This document shows, piece by piece, positions 1 to 7,711 of a DNA stretch of 64,000 nucleotides. A model generated the notes under the pieces. The model worked only from the letters and a program-made list of their open reading frames with translations, was not told the origin of the DNA and did no database searches. A program made the translations under genes and the position numbers. The stretch lies in contig NZ_FQZQ01000016.1 of the NCBI RefSeq assembly GCF_900142085.1, positions 1 through 64,000 on the forward strand, in the 5' to 3' direction. The DNA comes from Shimia gijangensis. Lineage in GTDB: Bacteria; Pseudomonadota; Alphaproteobacteria; Rhodobacterales; Rhodobacteraceae. Within the stretch, counting starts at the first letter, position 1. Every line of letters begins with the position of its first letter.

Positions 1-424
1 CCCGTTTGGCGCCCCGTTAGTGCATCTCTGCGCTGCCGGTGAAGTGGGTTCTAGAGTTATCAAACCAAACCCGCAAGCGCTTTTTGCAGAAAAATGCGTT
101 TTTTTTCATTTTTCCGATTTTCCCATGTTTTTTAGTAGCTTAGGTCAGTCTCATTTCAAAAATGCCCTGCCAAACGAAATAAAATTACCTACTGAACAGT
201 GCTGAATGTGCAGTTGCAGCATTTTTCCACAGACATTCCCACATCTGGATTGGATTCTGTGGGTTTTCACCGCGTGATTTGGTGCGAATCCGGTTTCGGG
301 CGTGAATTAGTTTGTCTGCAGATGACATTCCACGCCCGATCTACAAAGAATCAGATTCATCAAAGCCTGTCTTTTTCAGCGACCCGCACATCAATGGATC
401 TGACGGCTGTTTAAGCCAAATCTC
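1..424. other. Intergenic stretch, no gene seen
   Basis: AT-richer than its surroundings. The short open frames in it have no convincing start signal and no protein character I recognise. The only structure I see is an imperfect inverted repeat, GGGCGTG at 298-304 against CACGCCC at 331-337, with the palindrome TCTGCAGA inside its loop. The upstream gene that would explain this sequence lies outside the window. Confidence 0.5.
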
Positions 425-703
425 TCAGTCGCTTTTGGCGGTAGACCGCGCCAGGTGCATAAGAACCTTTCGATTGCAGCAATAGGATGGTGGTTGTTCG
501 CTGTCTGCCGTTTGAGGTTGCGACAAGATCGAAACACAGTCAGCAGATTCTCCGCAGGCCGAACATTTCTCCATCATACGCTCAATCGTAAAAGGACTGA
601 TGCCCAGTTCGTCCTGACACTGAGTGAGGTCAATGCCCATATGCTCGGCCATTCGTTCCATGAGGCCAATATATCCCTTTGGCTTTTTCACATCTTTCAT
701 CAT
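425..703 (-). CDS. DUF6455 family protein
   Basis: Small 92-residue cytoplasmic protein with no signal peptide or membrane segment. An N-terminal helical part contains the stretch GLMERMAEHMGIDL. It is followed by a Cys-rich part: CSACGESADC in the middle and YCCNRKVL near the end. This layout matches the DUF6455 family common in Rhodobacterales, whose function is unknown; the cysteines suggest metal or redox chemistry (inference). Either of the two adjacent ATG codons at the start could be used. It is separated from msrQ by about 100 bp, so co-transcription with it is possible but not shown. Confidence 0.75.
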   Translation of the reverse strand: MMKDVKKPKGYIGLMERMAEHMGIDLTQCQDELGISPFTIERMMEKCSACGESADCVSILSQPQTADSEQPPSYCCNRKVLMHLARSTAKSD

Positions 704-804
704 TCAGGGTCCACATTGCCGAAGGCCGTCAGGAGAATCCCGGACAGGCGTTGTACAATGTATAGATCGATTTCGTTAACGCCGCGTTCCCCCGTCGCCG
801 CCAA

Positions 805-1404
805 TCAGGCAACCTTTCGAAAGGCTCGGGGGCGGATACGAAGAGCCAGAACGCAAACAGTCACTCCCATGTATATGAGGGGCTCAATCTGAAACCCTTT
901 CACCAGCATCACAAAATGCAACGCACCTAACAAGGTGGCGGCGTAAGTCAGCTTGTGCAGGCGGTGCCAAGTCCGCCCCAGACGCCGAATGGACAGGTTG
1001 TTGGACGTCACGGCCAATGGGATCAGTAACACGAACCCGGCCATTCCAATCGTCACATAGGGACGCTTAAGGATATCAGCCAGTATTTGGGAGGCGATCT
1101 GCACATCCAGAACAAGCCAAACCAAAAGATGCAGGCATATATATGTAAACGCCAGCAATCCGATTGCGCGGCGAAAGCGCAACAAGTTTACTCCTGCGTG
1201 TCGTCGCAAAGGTGTAATACAAAGACCAGCAATCAAGAGCTGCAAACCAGCCTCGCCCAGCGCGTGCTCCATCTCTTTGACCGGATCAACCCCAAGGCCG
1301 CCCGTCAGGCCCTGCCAAAGAAGCCAAGCCGGATACAGAGCGCCGACAACATACAGGGGCCATGTCGGCAGTTTCTTGGCAGCTTGGTTCAAATAGGCAA
1401 TCAC
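805..1404 (-). CDS. msrQ: MsrQ, heme-binding membrane subunit of the periplasmic methionine sulfoxide reductase
   Basis: 199-residue integral membrane protein of the ferric-reductase-like YedZ/MsrQ family. MsrQ carries electrons through b-type heme to the periplasmic molybdoenzyme MsrP, which repairs oxidised methionine in envelope proteins. I see about six hydrophobic segments and the expected histidine-bearing stretches: ICLHLLVW, TWHRLHKL and GALHFVML. Translation starts at GTG (1402-1404). msrP lies about 1 kb upstream on the same strand, but the usual adjacency is broken by an opposite-strand gene (1545-2213). msrQ must therefore have its own promoter or be read through that antisense gene. 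Confidence 0.9.
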   Translation of the reverse strand: MIAYLNQAAKKLPTWPLYVVGALYPAWLLWQGLTGGLGVDPVKEMEHALGEAGLQLLIAGLCITPLRRHAGVNLLRFRRAIGLLAFTYICLHLLVWLVLDVQIASQILADILKRPYVTIGMAGFVLLIPLAVTSNNLSIRRLGRTWHRLHKLTYAATLLGALHFVMLVKGFQIEPLIYMGVTVCVLALRIRPRAFRKVA

Positions 1405-1544
1405 GAATTGTTAACCTTTAAGGCAGTCTCAAAAGCAATTCTTCCCTGTCCGGCCTGAATTCTGCCCAGAACCAAATCCATAGTCGGAGACCAGGAACAC
1501 AATCTGTTCCATATTTTAAAACCGACCACTTTGGATTTGTTAGC

Positions 1545-2213
1545 ATGATCATTGAACAATCTCTTTTTCCCCTTTTGGCTTCTGTTGGCTGCTCTGTTTT
1601 TTTGACCCATGGAATCGTGCGATGGCGCAACGCTAGGGAAGGCAGCACAAACCTTGCGCCAGAATTCAGTTTTCAGGATACAGGTCAGGATACGGGCCTG
1701 AGCGCGCTGGCGTCCCTGTTCAGCAATGCGCCCATTGATCTTGGTCACGGCAGAACCGAACTGCGCCCGGCATGGAGTCTTCGCCTGTTGGCGCCATTGG
1801 TGGCCTTCTTCATATTGGCTATCACTGACCTGAGCCCAATTTGGAATGCATTGGGGCTCCACTCGACAATGGTCCATCTCTGTATCTACACCGGGGTCGG
1901 GATGGTATTGGGACATATCTGGTTCACGCTGCTGTTCGTGCAGCGGGTTGTTTTTGACGACGCCTATGTAACATGCCAGGGGATTGGCTTGCGCAGACGC
2001 ACACGACGGCTGGACGATTTGACTGGCGTTCACTGGCCCAATCGCCGCGCCGCATCTGTTTTGACCTTTGCTGAACAAGAAGATCTGCATATCCCGAGGT
2101 TTCTGTCTCACCAGGATTTCTTTGTTAAGGTAATGGAGGATATCGCCGAAACCAATATGAACAATGGCGCCATTCATCCCCTGCCCCGCTGGCAGGAAAG
2201 GCTGAGCGCCTAG
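1545..2213 (+). CDS. Membrane protein of unknown function lying between msrQ and msrP
   Basis: 222 residues with hydrophobic segments at about 5-23, 76-97 and 108-134. A C-terminal soluble part of roughly 80 residues begins VVFDDAYVTCQGIGLRRRTR; its shape recalls bacterial PH-like domains, but I cannot confirm that. The ATG has no strong Shine-Dalgarno sequence. The reading frame looks protein-like, with a membrane/soluble partition and a clean end close to the convergent cysteine-rich gene. It is divergent from msrQ (140 bp between starts) and convergent with the GDCCVxC gene (about 10 bp). A role in envelope redox homeostasis is only a guess from position. Confidence 0.7.
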   Translation: MIIEQSLFPLLASVGCSVFLTHGIVRWRNAREGSTNLAPEFSFQDTGQDTGLSALASLFSNAPIDLGHGRTELRPAWSLRLLAPLVAFFILAITDLSPIWNALGLHSTMVHLCIYTGVGMVLGHIWFTLLFVQRVVFDDAYVTCQGIGLRRRTRRLDDLTGVHWPNRRAASVLTFAEQEDLHIPRFLSHQDFFVKVMEDIAETNMNNGAIHPLPRWQERLSA

Positions 2214-2223
2214 GTCAACCACC

Positions 2224-2430
2224 TTAGCCACAACAGGCCTGTCCATCTTGTATCGGTGGGCAGGGCACCGTTCCGTAAGAGCAAAACACACAACAGTCAC
2301 CCTTTTGAGGCTTGAGCACTTCGTGGCAGCCCGGACATTCCAGAAACCACTGGCAAGCATCGGTCGGCATCTCGAAAACTTCAGTGTGCTTGCAGTGAGG
2401 ACAAGTCAGCGTGCTTTGTGTCTCAGCCAT
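2224..2430 (-). CDS. GDCCVxC-domain small cysteine-rich protein
   Basis: 68 residues with nine cysteines. The N-terminal CPHCKHTE looks like half of a zinc ribbon and ECPGCHEVL like the other half. The family signature GDCCVFCSYG follows, and the protein ends ACCG. Homologues of this family include selenoproteins, which suggests a redox function; here every relevant position is a Cys codon. The start codon overlaps the msrP stop in a TGATG junction, so translation should be coupled to msrP. It may be an accessory or redox partner of methionine sulfoxide repair (inference). Confidence 0.85.
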   Translation of the reverse strand: MAETQSTLTCPHCKHTEVFEMPTDACQWFLECPGCHEVLKPQKGDCCVFCSYGTVPCPPIQDGQACCG

Positions 2431-3335
2431 CAGAAATTCCTTTTCAAATCCATGCCCTCATACAGTTTTGCAACGTCGGCCTCATAGCCATTAAACAAAA
2501 GCGTTGGTTTACGCTTGGCGAACAAGCCGCCTCCAATGGTCCGCTCAGTTGCCTGCGACCAGCGTGGGTGATCCACGTTAGGATTCACATTGCTGTAAAA
2601 TCCGTATTCCCGGCTAATGAGTTTGTTCCAGCTGGTGGGTGGCTCGCGATCGGTCAGGGTGACGCGCACGATCGATTTGATCGACTTAAAACCATATTTC
2701 CACGGCACCACAAGGCGGATCGGAGCCCCATTCTGGTTCGGAATCGGTTTGCCGTAGATACCGGTCGCCATAAGGGTCAGTGGATGCATGGCTTCATCCA
2801 GACGCAGGCCCTCGACATATGGCCAGTCAATCACTGGTCGTTTTTGCCCGGGCATTTCCTCCGGGCGCATCAGAGTTTCAAAGGCAACGTATTTTGCGCC
2901 CTCTTGGATGCCAGCCATTTGCAAAAGATCGGCCAACTCAAACCCGTTCCACGGAACGACCATTGACCAGGCTTCAACACAACGGAACCGATAGATGCGT
3001 TCTTCAGTGGTCATTTTCGACAGGATATCACCCAGCGCATACTCACCGGGATTATCGACCATGCCGTCAATCTTGATGGTCCAGGGATCTGTCGTCAGCT
3101 TGTGAGCGTGTTTTGCAGGGTCGTCTTTGGACGTGCCAAATTCATAGAAGTTGTTGTAGCGGGTAATCGTGTCCCAATCATTCGGCTTTAACTTGCCTGC
3201 CGCATTGGCTTCGCCACCCATCACTCCCGCCAGGCCCAATCCTGCAATTCCCGCCATAATTTGACGTCGATTAAGGTACTGCGACTGAGGTGTCACATCA
3301 TCATGGGTCAGATCATTGGTCCAGCGTTTGGCCAT
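2430..3335 (-). CDS. msrP: MsrP, periplasmic protein-methionine-sulfoxide reductase catalytic subunit
   Basis: 301 residues, the usual size for the YedY/MsrP family of sulfite-oxidase-fold molybdoenzymes. A twin-arginine signal is visible ([15 protein letters not shown], residues 21-35), so the folded protein is exported with its molybdopterin cofactor. The molybdenum-ligating cysteine is Cys119 in YRFRCVEAW. It reduces methionine sulfoxide in periplasmic proteins with electrons from MsrQ. The start is supported by AGGAGA seven bases upstream of the ATG. The downstream cysteine-rich gene is coupled by a one-base overlap. Confidence 0.95.
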   Translation of the reverse strand: MAKRWTNDLTHDDVTPQSQYLNRRQIMAGIAGLGLAGVMGGEANAAGKLKPNDWDTITRYNNFYEFGTSKDDPAKHAHKLTTDPWTIKIDGMVDNPGEYALGDILSKMTTEERIYRFRCVEAWSMVVPWNGFELADLLQMAGIQEGAKYVAFETLMRPEEMPGQKRPVIDWPYVEGLRLDEAMHPLTLMATGIYGKPIPNQNGAPIRLVVPWKYGFKSIKSIVRVTLTDREPPTSWNKLISREYGFYSNVNPNVDHPRWSQATERTIGGGLFAKRKPTLLFNGYEADVAKLYEGMDLKRNF

Positions 3336-3403
3336 CGGTGTCTCCTGCGTGTCCGTTCAGACCGATCTAACGCTTGAAGTATCACGGGCCAAACCACGAA
3401 ACC

Positions 3404-4909
3404 TCACGATGACGTGGGTGGATTGTAACTTGGGAACGTCTTGTTCATCGGAACCGAGCGACCATTGGGCTGAACAATACGCACATGGCGGCGGCGCAAG
3501 AGGCGCGGTTCACTGACCCCGACGGAGTGGGCGATGGTCTCTACCTCTTTGACGATCCCTTGTGCGTAGCGTGCGACGCGCTTGTATTTGCTGTCCACCA
3601 CCAGGCCTTTCTGAAAACGCGGATCATGTGTCGTGATCCCCGTTGGACAGGTGTTCTTGTTGCACTTCAGCGCCTGTATGCAACCCAAAGCAAACATGAA
3701 TCCGCGCGCCGAAACCACGAAGTCAGCCCCAGCTGCCAAGGCCCAGGCAATGTCACCCGGATTGACCAGCTTACCCGAAGCAATCAGCCGGATACGGTCC
3801 CGCAATTCATATTCATCCCTTAGATCGACCACCATCGGCAAGGCTTCTCGCACTGGCATGCCCACCAGATCGATCAAGGGCATTGGCGCGGCACCGGTGC
3901 CGCCTTCGCCGCCGTCTACTGTGATGAAATCAGGAGCGGCGCCTGATCCACGTCGCCGAATGGTTTCAAACAATTCGCGGAGAGATTCCTCGGCCCCTAC
4001 CACAGTCTTGATGCCGACAGGTTTGCCCGTCACTTCGCGGATGTGACACAACATGTCGAGCAGATGATCAAAGTTGTCGATCTCTCTGTGGCGGTTGGGC
4101 GAAATCCCGTCCTGCCCAATCTGAAGCCCACGAATTTCTGCAATCTCTTTGGTGACTTTCTCACCCGGAAGAATGCCACCTTTGCCCGGCTTGGCCCCTT
4201 GCGCCATCTTGAGTTCAAACATACGGATCTGCTCGTGCGCGGCGACATTGCGAAGCTTTTCATCGCTGAGGCCCCCATTTTCATCGCGGACTCCAAATTT
4301 GGCGGTCCCAATCTGAAACACCAGGTCGCATCCACCTTCTAAGTGGAACGGTGACACACCCCCCTCGCCTGTGTTCATCCAGATGCCTGCCTCTTTTGCA
4401 CCCTTAGACAAGGCCTGCACTGCGGGCTTAGACAGGGCGCCATAGCTCATGCCCGAAATGTTAAAGATTGAGGGTGCCATGTATGGAGTCCGGGCTGTCG
4501 GGCCGATCAACAACGGCTTGATCGCGGCAAACTCATCGTCCAATGGCGGAAAAGGATCGTTAACAAAGATCGGTGTGCCGACCACGTTCAGATTGCGGGT
4601 CGATCCAAAAGCCACTGTGTTGCTCTTGCCTTCTCCGGCCCGATTCACCCATTCCCTTTGGGCACGGTTGAACGGCAGTTCTTCGCGATCCATCGCAAAG
4701 AAGTATTGGCGAAAAAATTCGCCTAGCTCACTGAAAATATGGCGAAACCGTCCGATCAGAGGATAGTTTCTTCTGATCGCATCGCCAGTTTGCAAACGGT
4801 CGGCGATAAACAAACCAATACCAACCAAAATCAGTATCCCGATAACGACGACAAAGAGAACGCTTACAACTTGTACGACGCCATAGGCGTCTTCCATTGA
4901 CATATTCAT
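3404..4909 (-). CDS. FMN-binding glutamate synthase family protein
   Basis: 501 residues. An N-terminal membrane segment (about 8-36) is followed by a domain like the central FMN/3Fe-4S region of the glutamate synthase large subunit. Visible motifs are NTGEGGVSPFH, the glycine-rich FMN-binding VDGGEGGTGAAP, and the cluster cysteines in CIQALKCNKNTCPTG. The glutaminase domain is absent, so this is not complete GltB; its substrate is unknown. I chose the ATG at 4909 because GAGAGG precedes it, although the frame stays open further upstream. It is divergent from the DUF302 gene. Confidence 0.85.
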   Translation of the reverse strand: MNMSMEDAYGVVQVVSVLFVVVIGILILVGIGLFIADRLQTGDAIRRNYPLIGRFRHIFSELGEFFRQYFFAMDREELPFNRAQREWVNRAGEGKSNTVAFGSTRNLNVVGTPIFVNDPFPPLDDEFAAIKPLLIGPTARTPYMAPSIFNISGMSYGALSKPAVQALSKGAKEAGIWMNTGEGGVSPFHLEGGCDLVFQIGTAKFGVRDENGGLSDEKLRNVAAHEQIRMFELKMAQGAKPGKGGILPGEKVTKEIAEIRGLQIGQDGISPNRHREIDNFDHLLDMLCHIREVTGKPVGIKTVVGAEESLRELFETIRRRGSGAAPDFITVDGGEGGTGAAPMPLIDLVGMPVREALPMVVDLRDEYELRDRIRLIASGKLVNPGDIAWALAAGADFVVSARGFMFALGCIQALKCNKNTCPTGITTHDPRFQKGLVVDSKYKRVARYAQGIVKEVETIAHSVGVSEPRLLRRRHVRIVQPNGRSVPMNKTFPSYNPPTSS

Positions 4910-5023
4910 ATATTTGCCTCTCTGTTGACTTGTATCAATGCACCACGCGACCACCCCAATAATGTGTGTTCACTTGTGCCAAGCTGCAAGTCACATCGCA
5001 GCAAACTTTTCGGGAGGATTGAA

Positions 5024-5464
5024 ATGAAGACGTTTTTGCTGGCCGCAGGCCTCGCGCTGACCACCTCGTTTGCCGCGGTGGCAGACACTGCTGTGACCTA
5101 TTCGGTTGATCAGGATTTTGACGATGTCACTTTTGGTCTGGAAAGCGCCATTACAGACAAAGGCTTAGTCATCGATGCCGTGAGCCATGTCGGCGCGATG
5201 TTGGAACGCACCAAGGAAGACGTCGGATCGGACGTCACCATTTTTGAGCGCGCAGAAGTCTATAGCTTCTGTTCCGCCAGCATTTCCCGCAAGGTGATGG
5301 AAGCCGATCCAATGAACCTTCAGTTCTGCCCCTATGGCATTTTCGTGATGCAGAAACCGGGCGAAGACATGACCACCATCGGCTATCGGGTGATGCCCGA
5401 AGGTGTGATGAAAGAGGTCGAAGCGATGCTCGACGAGATCGTCCAAGAGGCGATTGGCGAATAA
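5024..5464 (+). CDS. Secreted DUF302 family protein
   Basis: 146 residues with a clear Sec signal peptide (MKTFLLAAGLALTTSFAAVA). The mature domain follows the DUF302 pattern, including TYSVDQDFDDV near the start, the FCSASIS and FCPYGIFVM stretches, and the C-terminal IGYRVMPEGVMKEVEAML. DUF302 proteins are small periplasmic or cytoplasmic proteins of unsettled function. The start at 5024 is fixed by GGGAGG eight bases upstream and by the signal peptide. A decayed copy of the last third of this gene lies at 7190-7308. Confidence 0.88.
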   Translation: MKTFLLAAGLALTTSFAAVADTAVTYSVDQDFDDVTFGLESAITDKGLVIDAVSHVGAMLERTKEDVGSDVTIFERAEVYSFCSASISRKVMEADPMNLQFCPYGIFVMQKPGEDMTTIGYRVMPEGVMKEVEAMLDEIVQEAIGE

Positions 5465-5536
5465 GCGGGCACCGGATGTGTGCGCTCGGACCAAAGGCCA
5501 CCGACTTAGAGGCTGATTGAAAAACAGCCGACGAAA

Positions 5537-5701
5537 TCAATTCGGATTTTTGGGTGGACGATCTTCTGGACCGGGCTGTCGAAGCAGTTCTTTTTGACAG
5601 AATAACACGGCTTCACTCACCCAATGCTCAAAACCATCGCAGAACGCTGACCTTGCAGAAGTTTCATAGCTGGCAATAATGGGGCGATAGTATCGGGCCA
5701 T
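5537..5701 (-). CDS. Possible 54-residue protein divergent from the radical SAM gene
   Basis: Short frame with ATG at 5699-5701 and TGA at 5537-5539. It begins MARYYRPIIASYETSARSAF, continues through CDGFEHWVSEAVLF, and ends in a proline-rich tail. It has two cysteines and a balanced composition, so it looks more protein-like than random sequence. There is no good Shine-Dalgarno sequence. Its start is 26 bp from the radical SAM start on the other strand. It could be a real mini-protein, the end of a decayed gene, or chance. Confidence 0.3.
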   Translation of the reverse strand: MARYYRPIIASYETSARSAFCDGFEHWVSEAVLFCQKELLRQPGPEDRPPKNPN

Positions 5702-5727
5702 TTTGTATTCTGGCTAACACATTTGCA

Positions 5728-7239
5728 TTGCGACGCGGGGCCCATTTGGATTGTCACTCTAACCACAGTGTTTTTCTGCGCGCGAATGGATCACTTGCTT
5801 GTTGGGATGACGCCGGCAGCAAGCTCACGCTCAAATCTTTCGACCCGGAAGTGGACATCTCCAAAGACATTGTTTTTGGAGATGTCTTCTCTGCGATTCG
5901 CGGCAGCCTAAAAGCAGGGGATATGCCTTTTCCTGACTATTGTCGGGACTGCATGATTCTGGCCAGCGGCGCCTGCTTTAATCCTCGATGGCAGGAGAAT
6001 AAGGAGATTCTCATTTTTCAGGTCGAAGCGTCAATTGCCTGTACCCTGGAATGCCCTGGATGCATGACTTTTGCCGAGCGCAGGTCCCGACATGGAAAGC
6101 TCGGGCATCTCGATATCAAGATCTTCGAAAAGTACCTGGCAGACTTCAAGGCAGACGAGGTCACGATCCGAACGATTGACTTTCAGGGACATGGCGAACC
6201 GCTGTTGAACCGCGATGTTTGGAAGATGGCAAGTCTGGCAAAGTCATATTTCCCCGATGCAAATATTTCCATGTGTACTGCTGCTCATGGAAAATTCGAC
6301 CAGAGCCAGGTCCATTCTGGGATCGACGAGATGATGTTCGCGATTGACGGTGTTGATCAGAAGAGTTTCGAGCCGAACCGAGTTCGAGGCGACTTTGGAA
6401 AAGCCTTTGGTTTCATGAAGTCTTTCTGCCAGGCCTCTACTAAAGAAGGCAGGAACATTAAGACTGTTTGGAAGTACATCCTTTTCGACTGCAACAGCAG
6501 CCCCGAACAGCTTGTCAAAGCCCAACATCTGGCGGCTGCAGCGGGTGTTCAGGAACTTATGTTCGTGAACACCCAGCTTGGACTAAAACTTTCAAAAATT
6601 TTCACTCTGAGCCAGATTCCGAAAGTCGATAATGGGGTGAAAATCCATGTGTCAGACTATCTGAGCAATTTCCACGACATCCAACACAGCATCGACAAGT
6701 CCCGCTTTGCGATGTTGCAAAACGATTCCGTCGCCGCTTGTGCGCATCTGGAGTTTGCCACCAACATGCTCCGGCGGCGATTTGAGTGTATTGAGCCTCG
6801 GGACACTCTTGCCGAAGATTATCAGGCACTTGTTTACGAAATACTGGATTTGCTCAGCAACGTGTTGATCGAATCCAAAACCAGAACAACAATAGAGGGC
6901 GGCCTGCATGCCATTCAAGGCAAGCTTGTCATGGGGGCTATTGCCGCCAAGAACTTTATCATCCACTGGAAAACAGAAGAAATTGCGCGCCTCAACGTTC
7001 GACTCGCCCAACAGTTCAACATTGGATTAACCGAGAGAGTACAGTCCAAGGTGAAACAGAAGATTCTCAAGCTTGAAGAAAGATTTCGCCTCGGCAACCT
7101 GTCACAGAAAAATCACGTTATTCGGCTGCAAACAGTTGAGGTTCATCGGCTGGCAAGCTTACTGAACCAGCAACCCAGCCGCGATGTCTCCATGATGAAA
7201 GACCCGGCGAAAACAGCACCACCATCGGGTGCCGTGTAA
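5728..7239 (+). CDS. Radical SAM protein with an N-terminal SPASM-like cysteine cluster
   Basis: 503 residues. The radical SAM 4Fe-4S motif CTLECPGC has cysteines at 105, 109 and 112. FQGHGEPLLN (about 155-164) corresponds to the GGEP-type SAM-binding strand. Ahead of the core is a second set of cysteines (9, 25, 72, 75, 83) spaced like part of a SPASM auxiliary-cluster motif. After about residue 330 the protein is helical and charged. The only in-frame start before this cluster is TTG at 5728, without a Shine-Dalgarno sequence, so the N-terminus is uncertain. The last 15 or so residues are read from a DUF302 gene remnant. Substrate unknown. Confidence 0.75.
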   Translation: MRRGAHLDCHSNHSVFLRANGSLACWDDAGSKLTLKSFDPEVDISKDIVFGDVFSAIRGSLKAGDMPFPDYCRDCMILASGACFNPRWQENKEILIFQVEASIACTLECPGCMTFAERRSRHGKLGHLDIKIFEKYLADFKADEVTIRTIDFQGHGEPLLNRDVWKMASLAKSYFPDANISMCTAAHGKFDQSQVHSGIDEMMFAIDGVDQKSFEPNRVRGDFGKAFGFMKSFCQASTKEGRNIKTVWKYILFDCNSSPEQLVKAQHLAAAAGVQELMFVNTQLGLKLSKIFTLSQIPKVDNGVKIHVSDYLSNFHDIQHSIDKSRFAMLQNDSVAACAHLEFATNMLRRRFECIEPRDTLAEDYQALVYEILDLLSNVLIESKTRTTIEGGLHAIQGKLVMGAIAAKNFIIHWKTEEIARLNVRLAQQFNIGLTERVQSKVKQKILKLEERFRLGNLSQKNHVIRLQTVEVHRLASLLNQQPSRDVSMMKDPAKTAPPSGAV

Positions 7240-7308
7240 TGCCCCAAGGCGTGATGAATGAGATCGAAGCAATGCTCGAGGAGATCGTCAAAGGGGCGAT
7301 TAGTGAAC
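7190..7308 (+). pseudogene. Decayed 3' fragment of a DUF302 gene
   Basis: In the third forward frame, bases from about 7217 read TTIGCRVMPQGVMNEIEAML and on to EEIVKGAISE. This matches the C-terminus of the intact DUF302 protein at 5024-5464 (TTIGYRVMPEGVMKEVEAML, then DEIVQEAIGE) at roughly three residues in four. Upstream, SMMKDPAK in the radical SAM frame matches FVMQKPGE, so one frameshift separates the two halves. The DUF302 stop codon has been lost. The radical SAM stop falls inside this fragment. Confidence 0.8.
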
Positions 7309-7699
7309 ACGCGCACTTTCCTGCCAAATCGGGAAAATGACCGGTTTGTACAAAAGTTTTTGGGCGAATAACCGGTTTGTACAAAATTCTCTGTTAAGGT
7401 TTTGGTAATAAACCAACCTCATGAGGGCGAGTTTTTTGGCGATTGCGTGGTGAGGCCATCGAAGTTTTTGGCGTCCGATTGGCGTTTTGGAATCATCTTG
7501 TATTGGAGATACCTTTGAGTGGTATCCAAGCGGGCGTGGTGGATTTTTGTTGCTCAGCAAAGTCCTTTTCAGCGGCTTTGCAAAAGTACTCACAACAACC
7601 CTTAACGTGGTATCGGTAGACGAGCGCGTATAGATTGGCTACTTTTTGTACCAATAATTCGAAGTACTACTGCAGATTTATGTAATTTTTGATTTGAGT
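7309..7699. other. Gene-free AT-rich stretch after the radical SAM locus
   Basis: It holds the palindromic repeat at 7338-7390. After that comes about 300 bp with no convincing reading frame on either strand. Short GTTTTTGGCG-like words recur (around 7430-7480), as do several GTAC words (for example at 7588 and 7663). It reads like degraded or repeat-derived sequence. The promoter of the downstream membrane-protein gene should lie at its right end, but I cannot place it with confidence. Confidence 0.45.
7338..7390. repeat. Dispersed repeat with two TTTGTACAAA palindromes (copy A)
   Basis: The perfect palindrome TTTGTACAAA occurs at 7345-7354 and again at 7376-7385, 31 bp apart (about three helical turns). 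Each is preceded by ACCGG. The whole 53-base block matches 57529-57581 at 47 of 53 positions on the same strand. It sits just after the DUF302 remnant. Confidence 0.8.
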
Positions 7700-7711
7700 A
7701 TGAGATCCAAA

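Noticed and set aside
1401-2360. 319-codon open frame on the minus strand opposite the membrane-protein gene
   Set aside because: It overlaps both msrQ and the GDCCVxC gene out of frame. The plus-strand product has membrane segments and looks like a protein, this one does not.
2224-2430. Selenocysteine in the GDCCVxC protein
   Set aside because: All positions of the motif are ordinary Cys codons and the frame has no internal TGA.
7338-7390. Possible start of a CRISPR array
   Set aside because: Only two units, spaced 31 bp, with palindromic cores and the same spacer-like sequence at both genome copies. No cas gene in the window.
7300-7593. 97-codon minus-strand open frame across repeat copy A
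   Set aside because: Part of its translation (LYKPVI, FAQK) comes directly from the TTTGTACAAA repeat. I take it as repeat read-through, not a gene.
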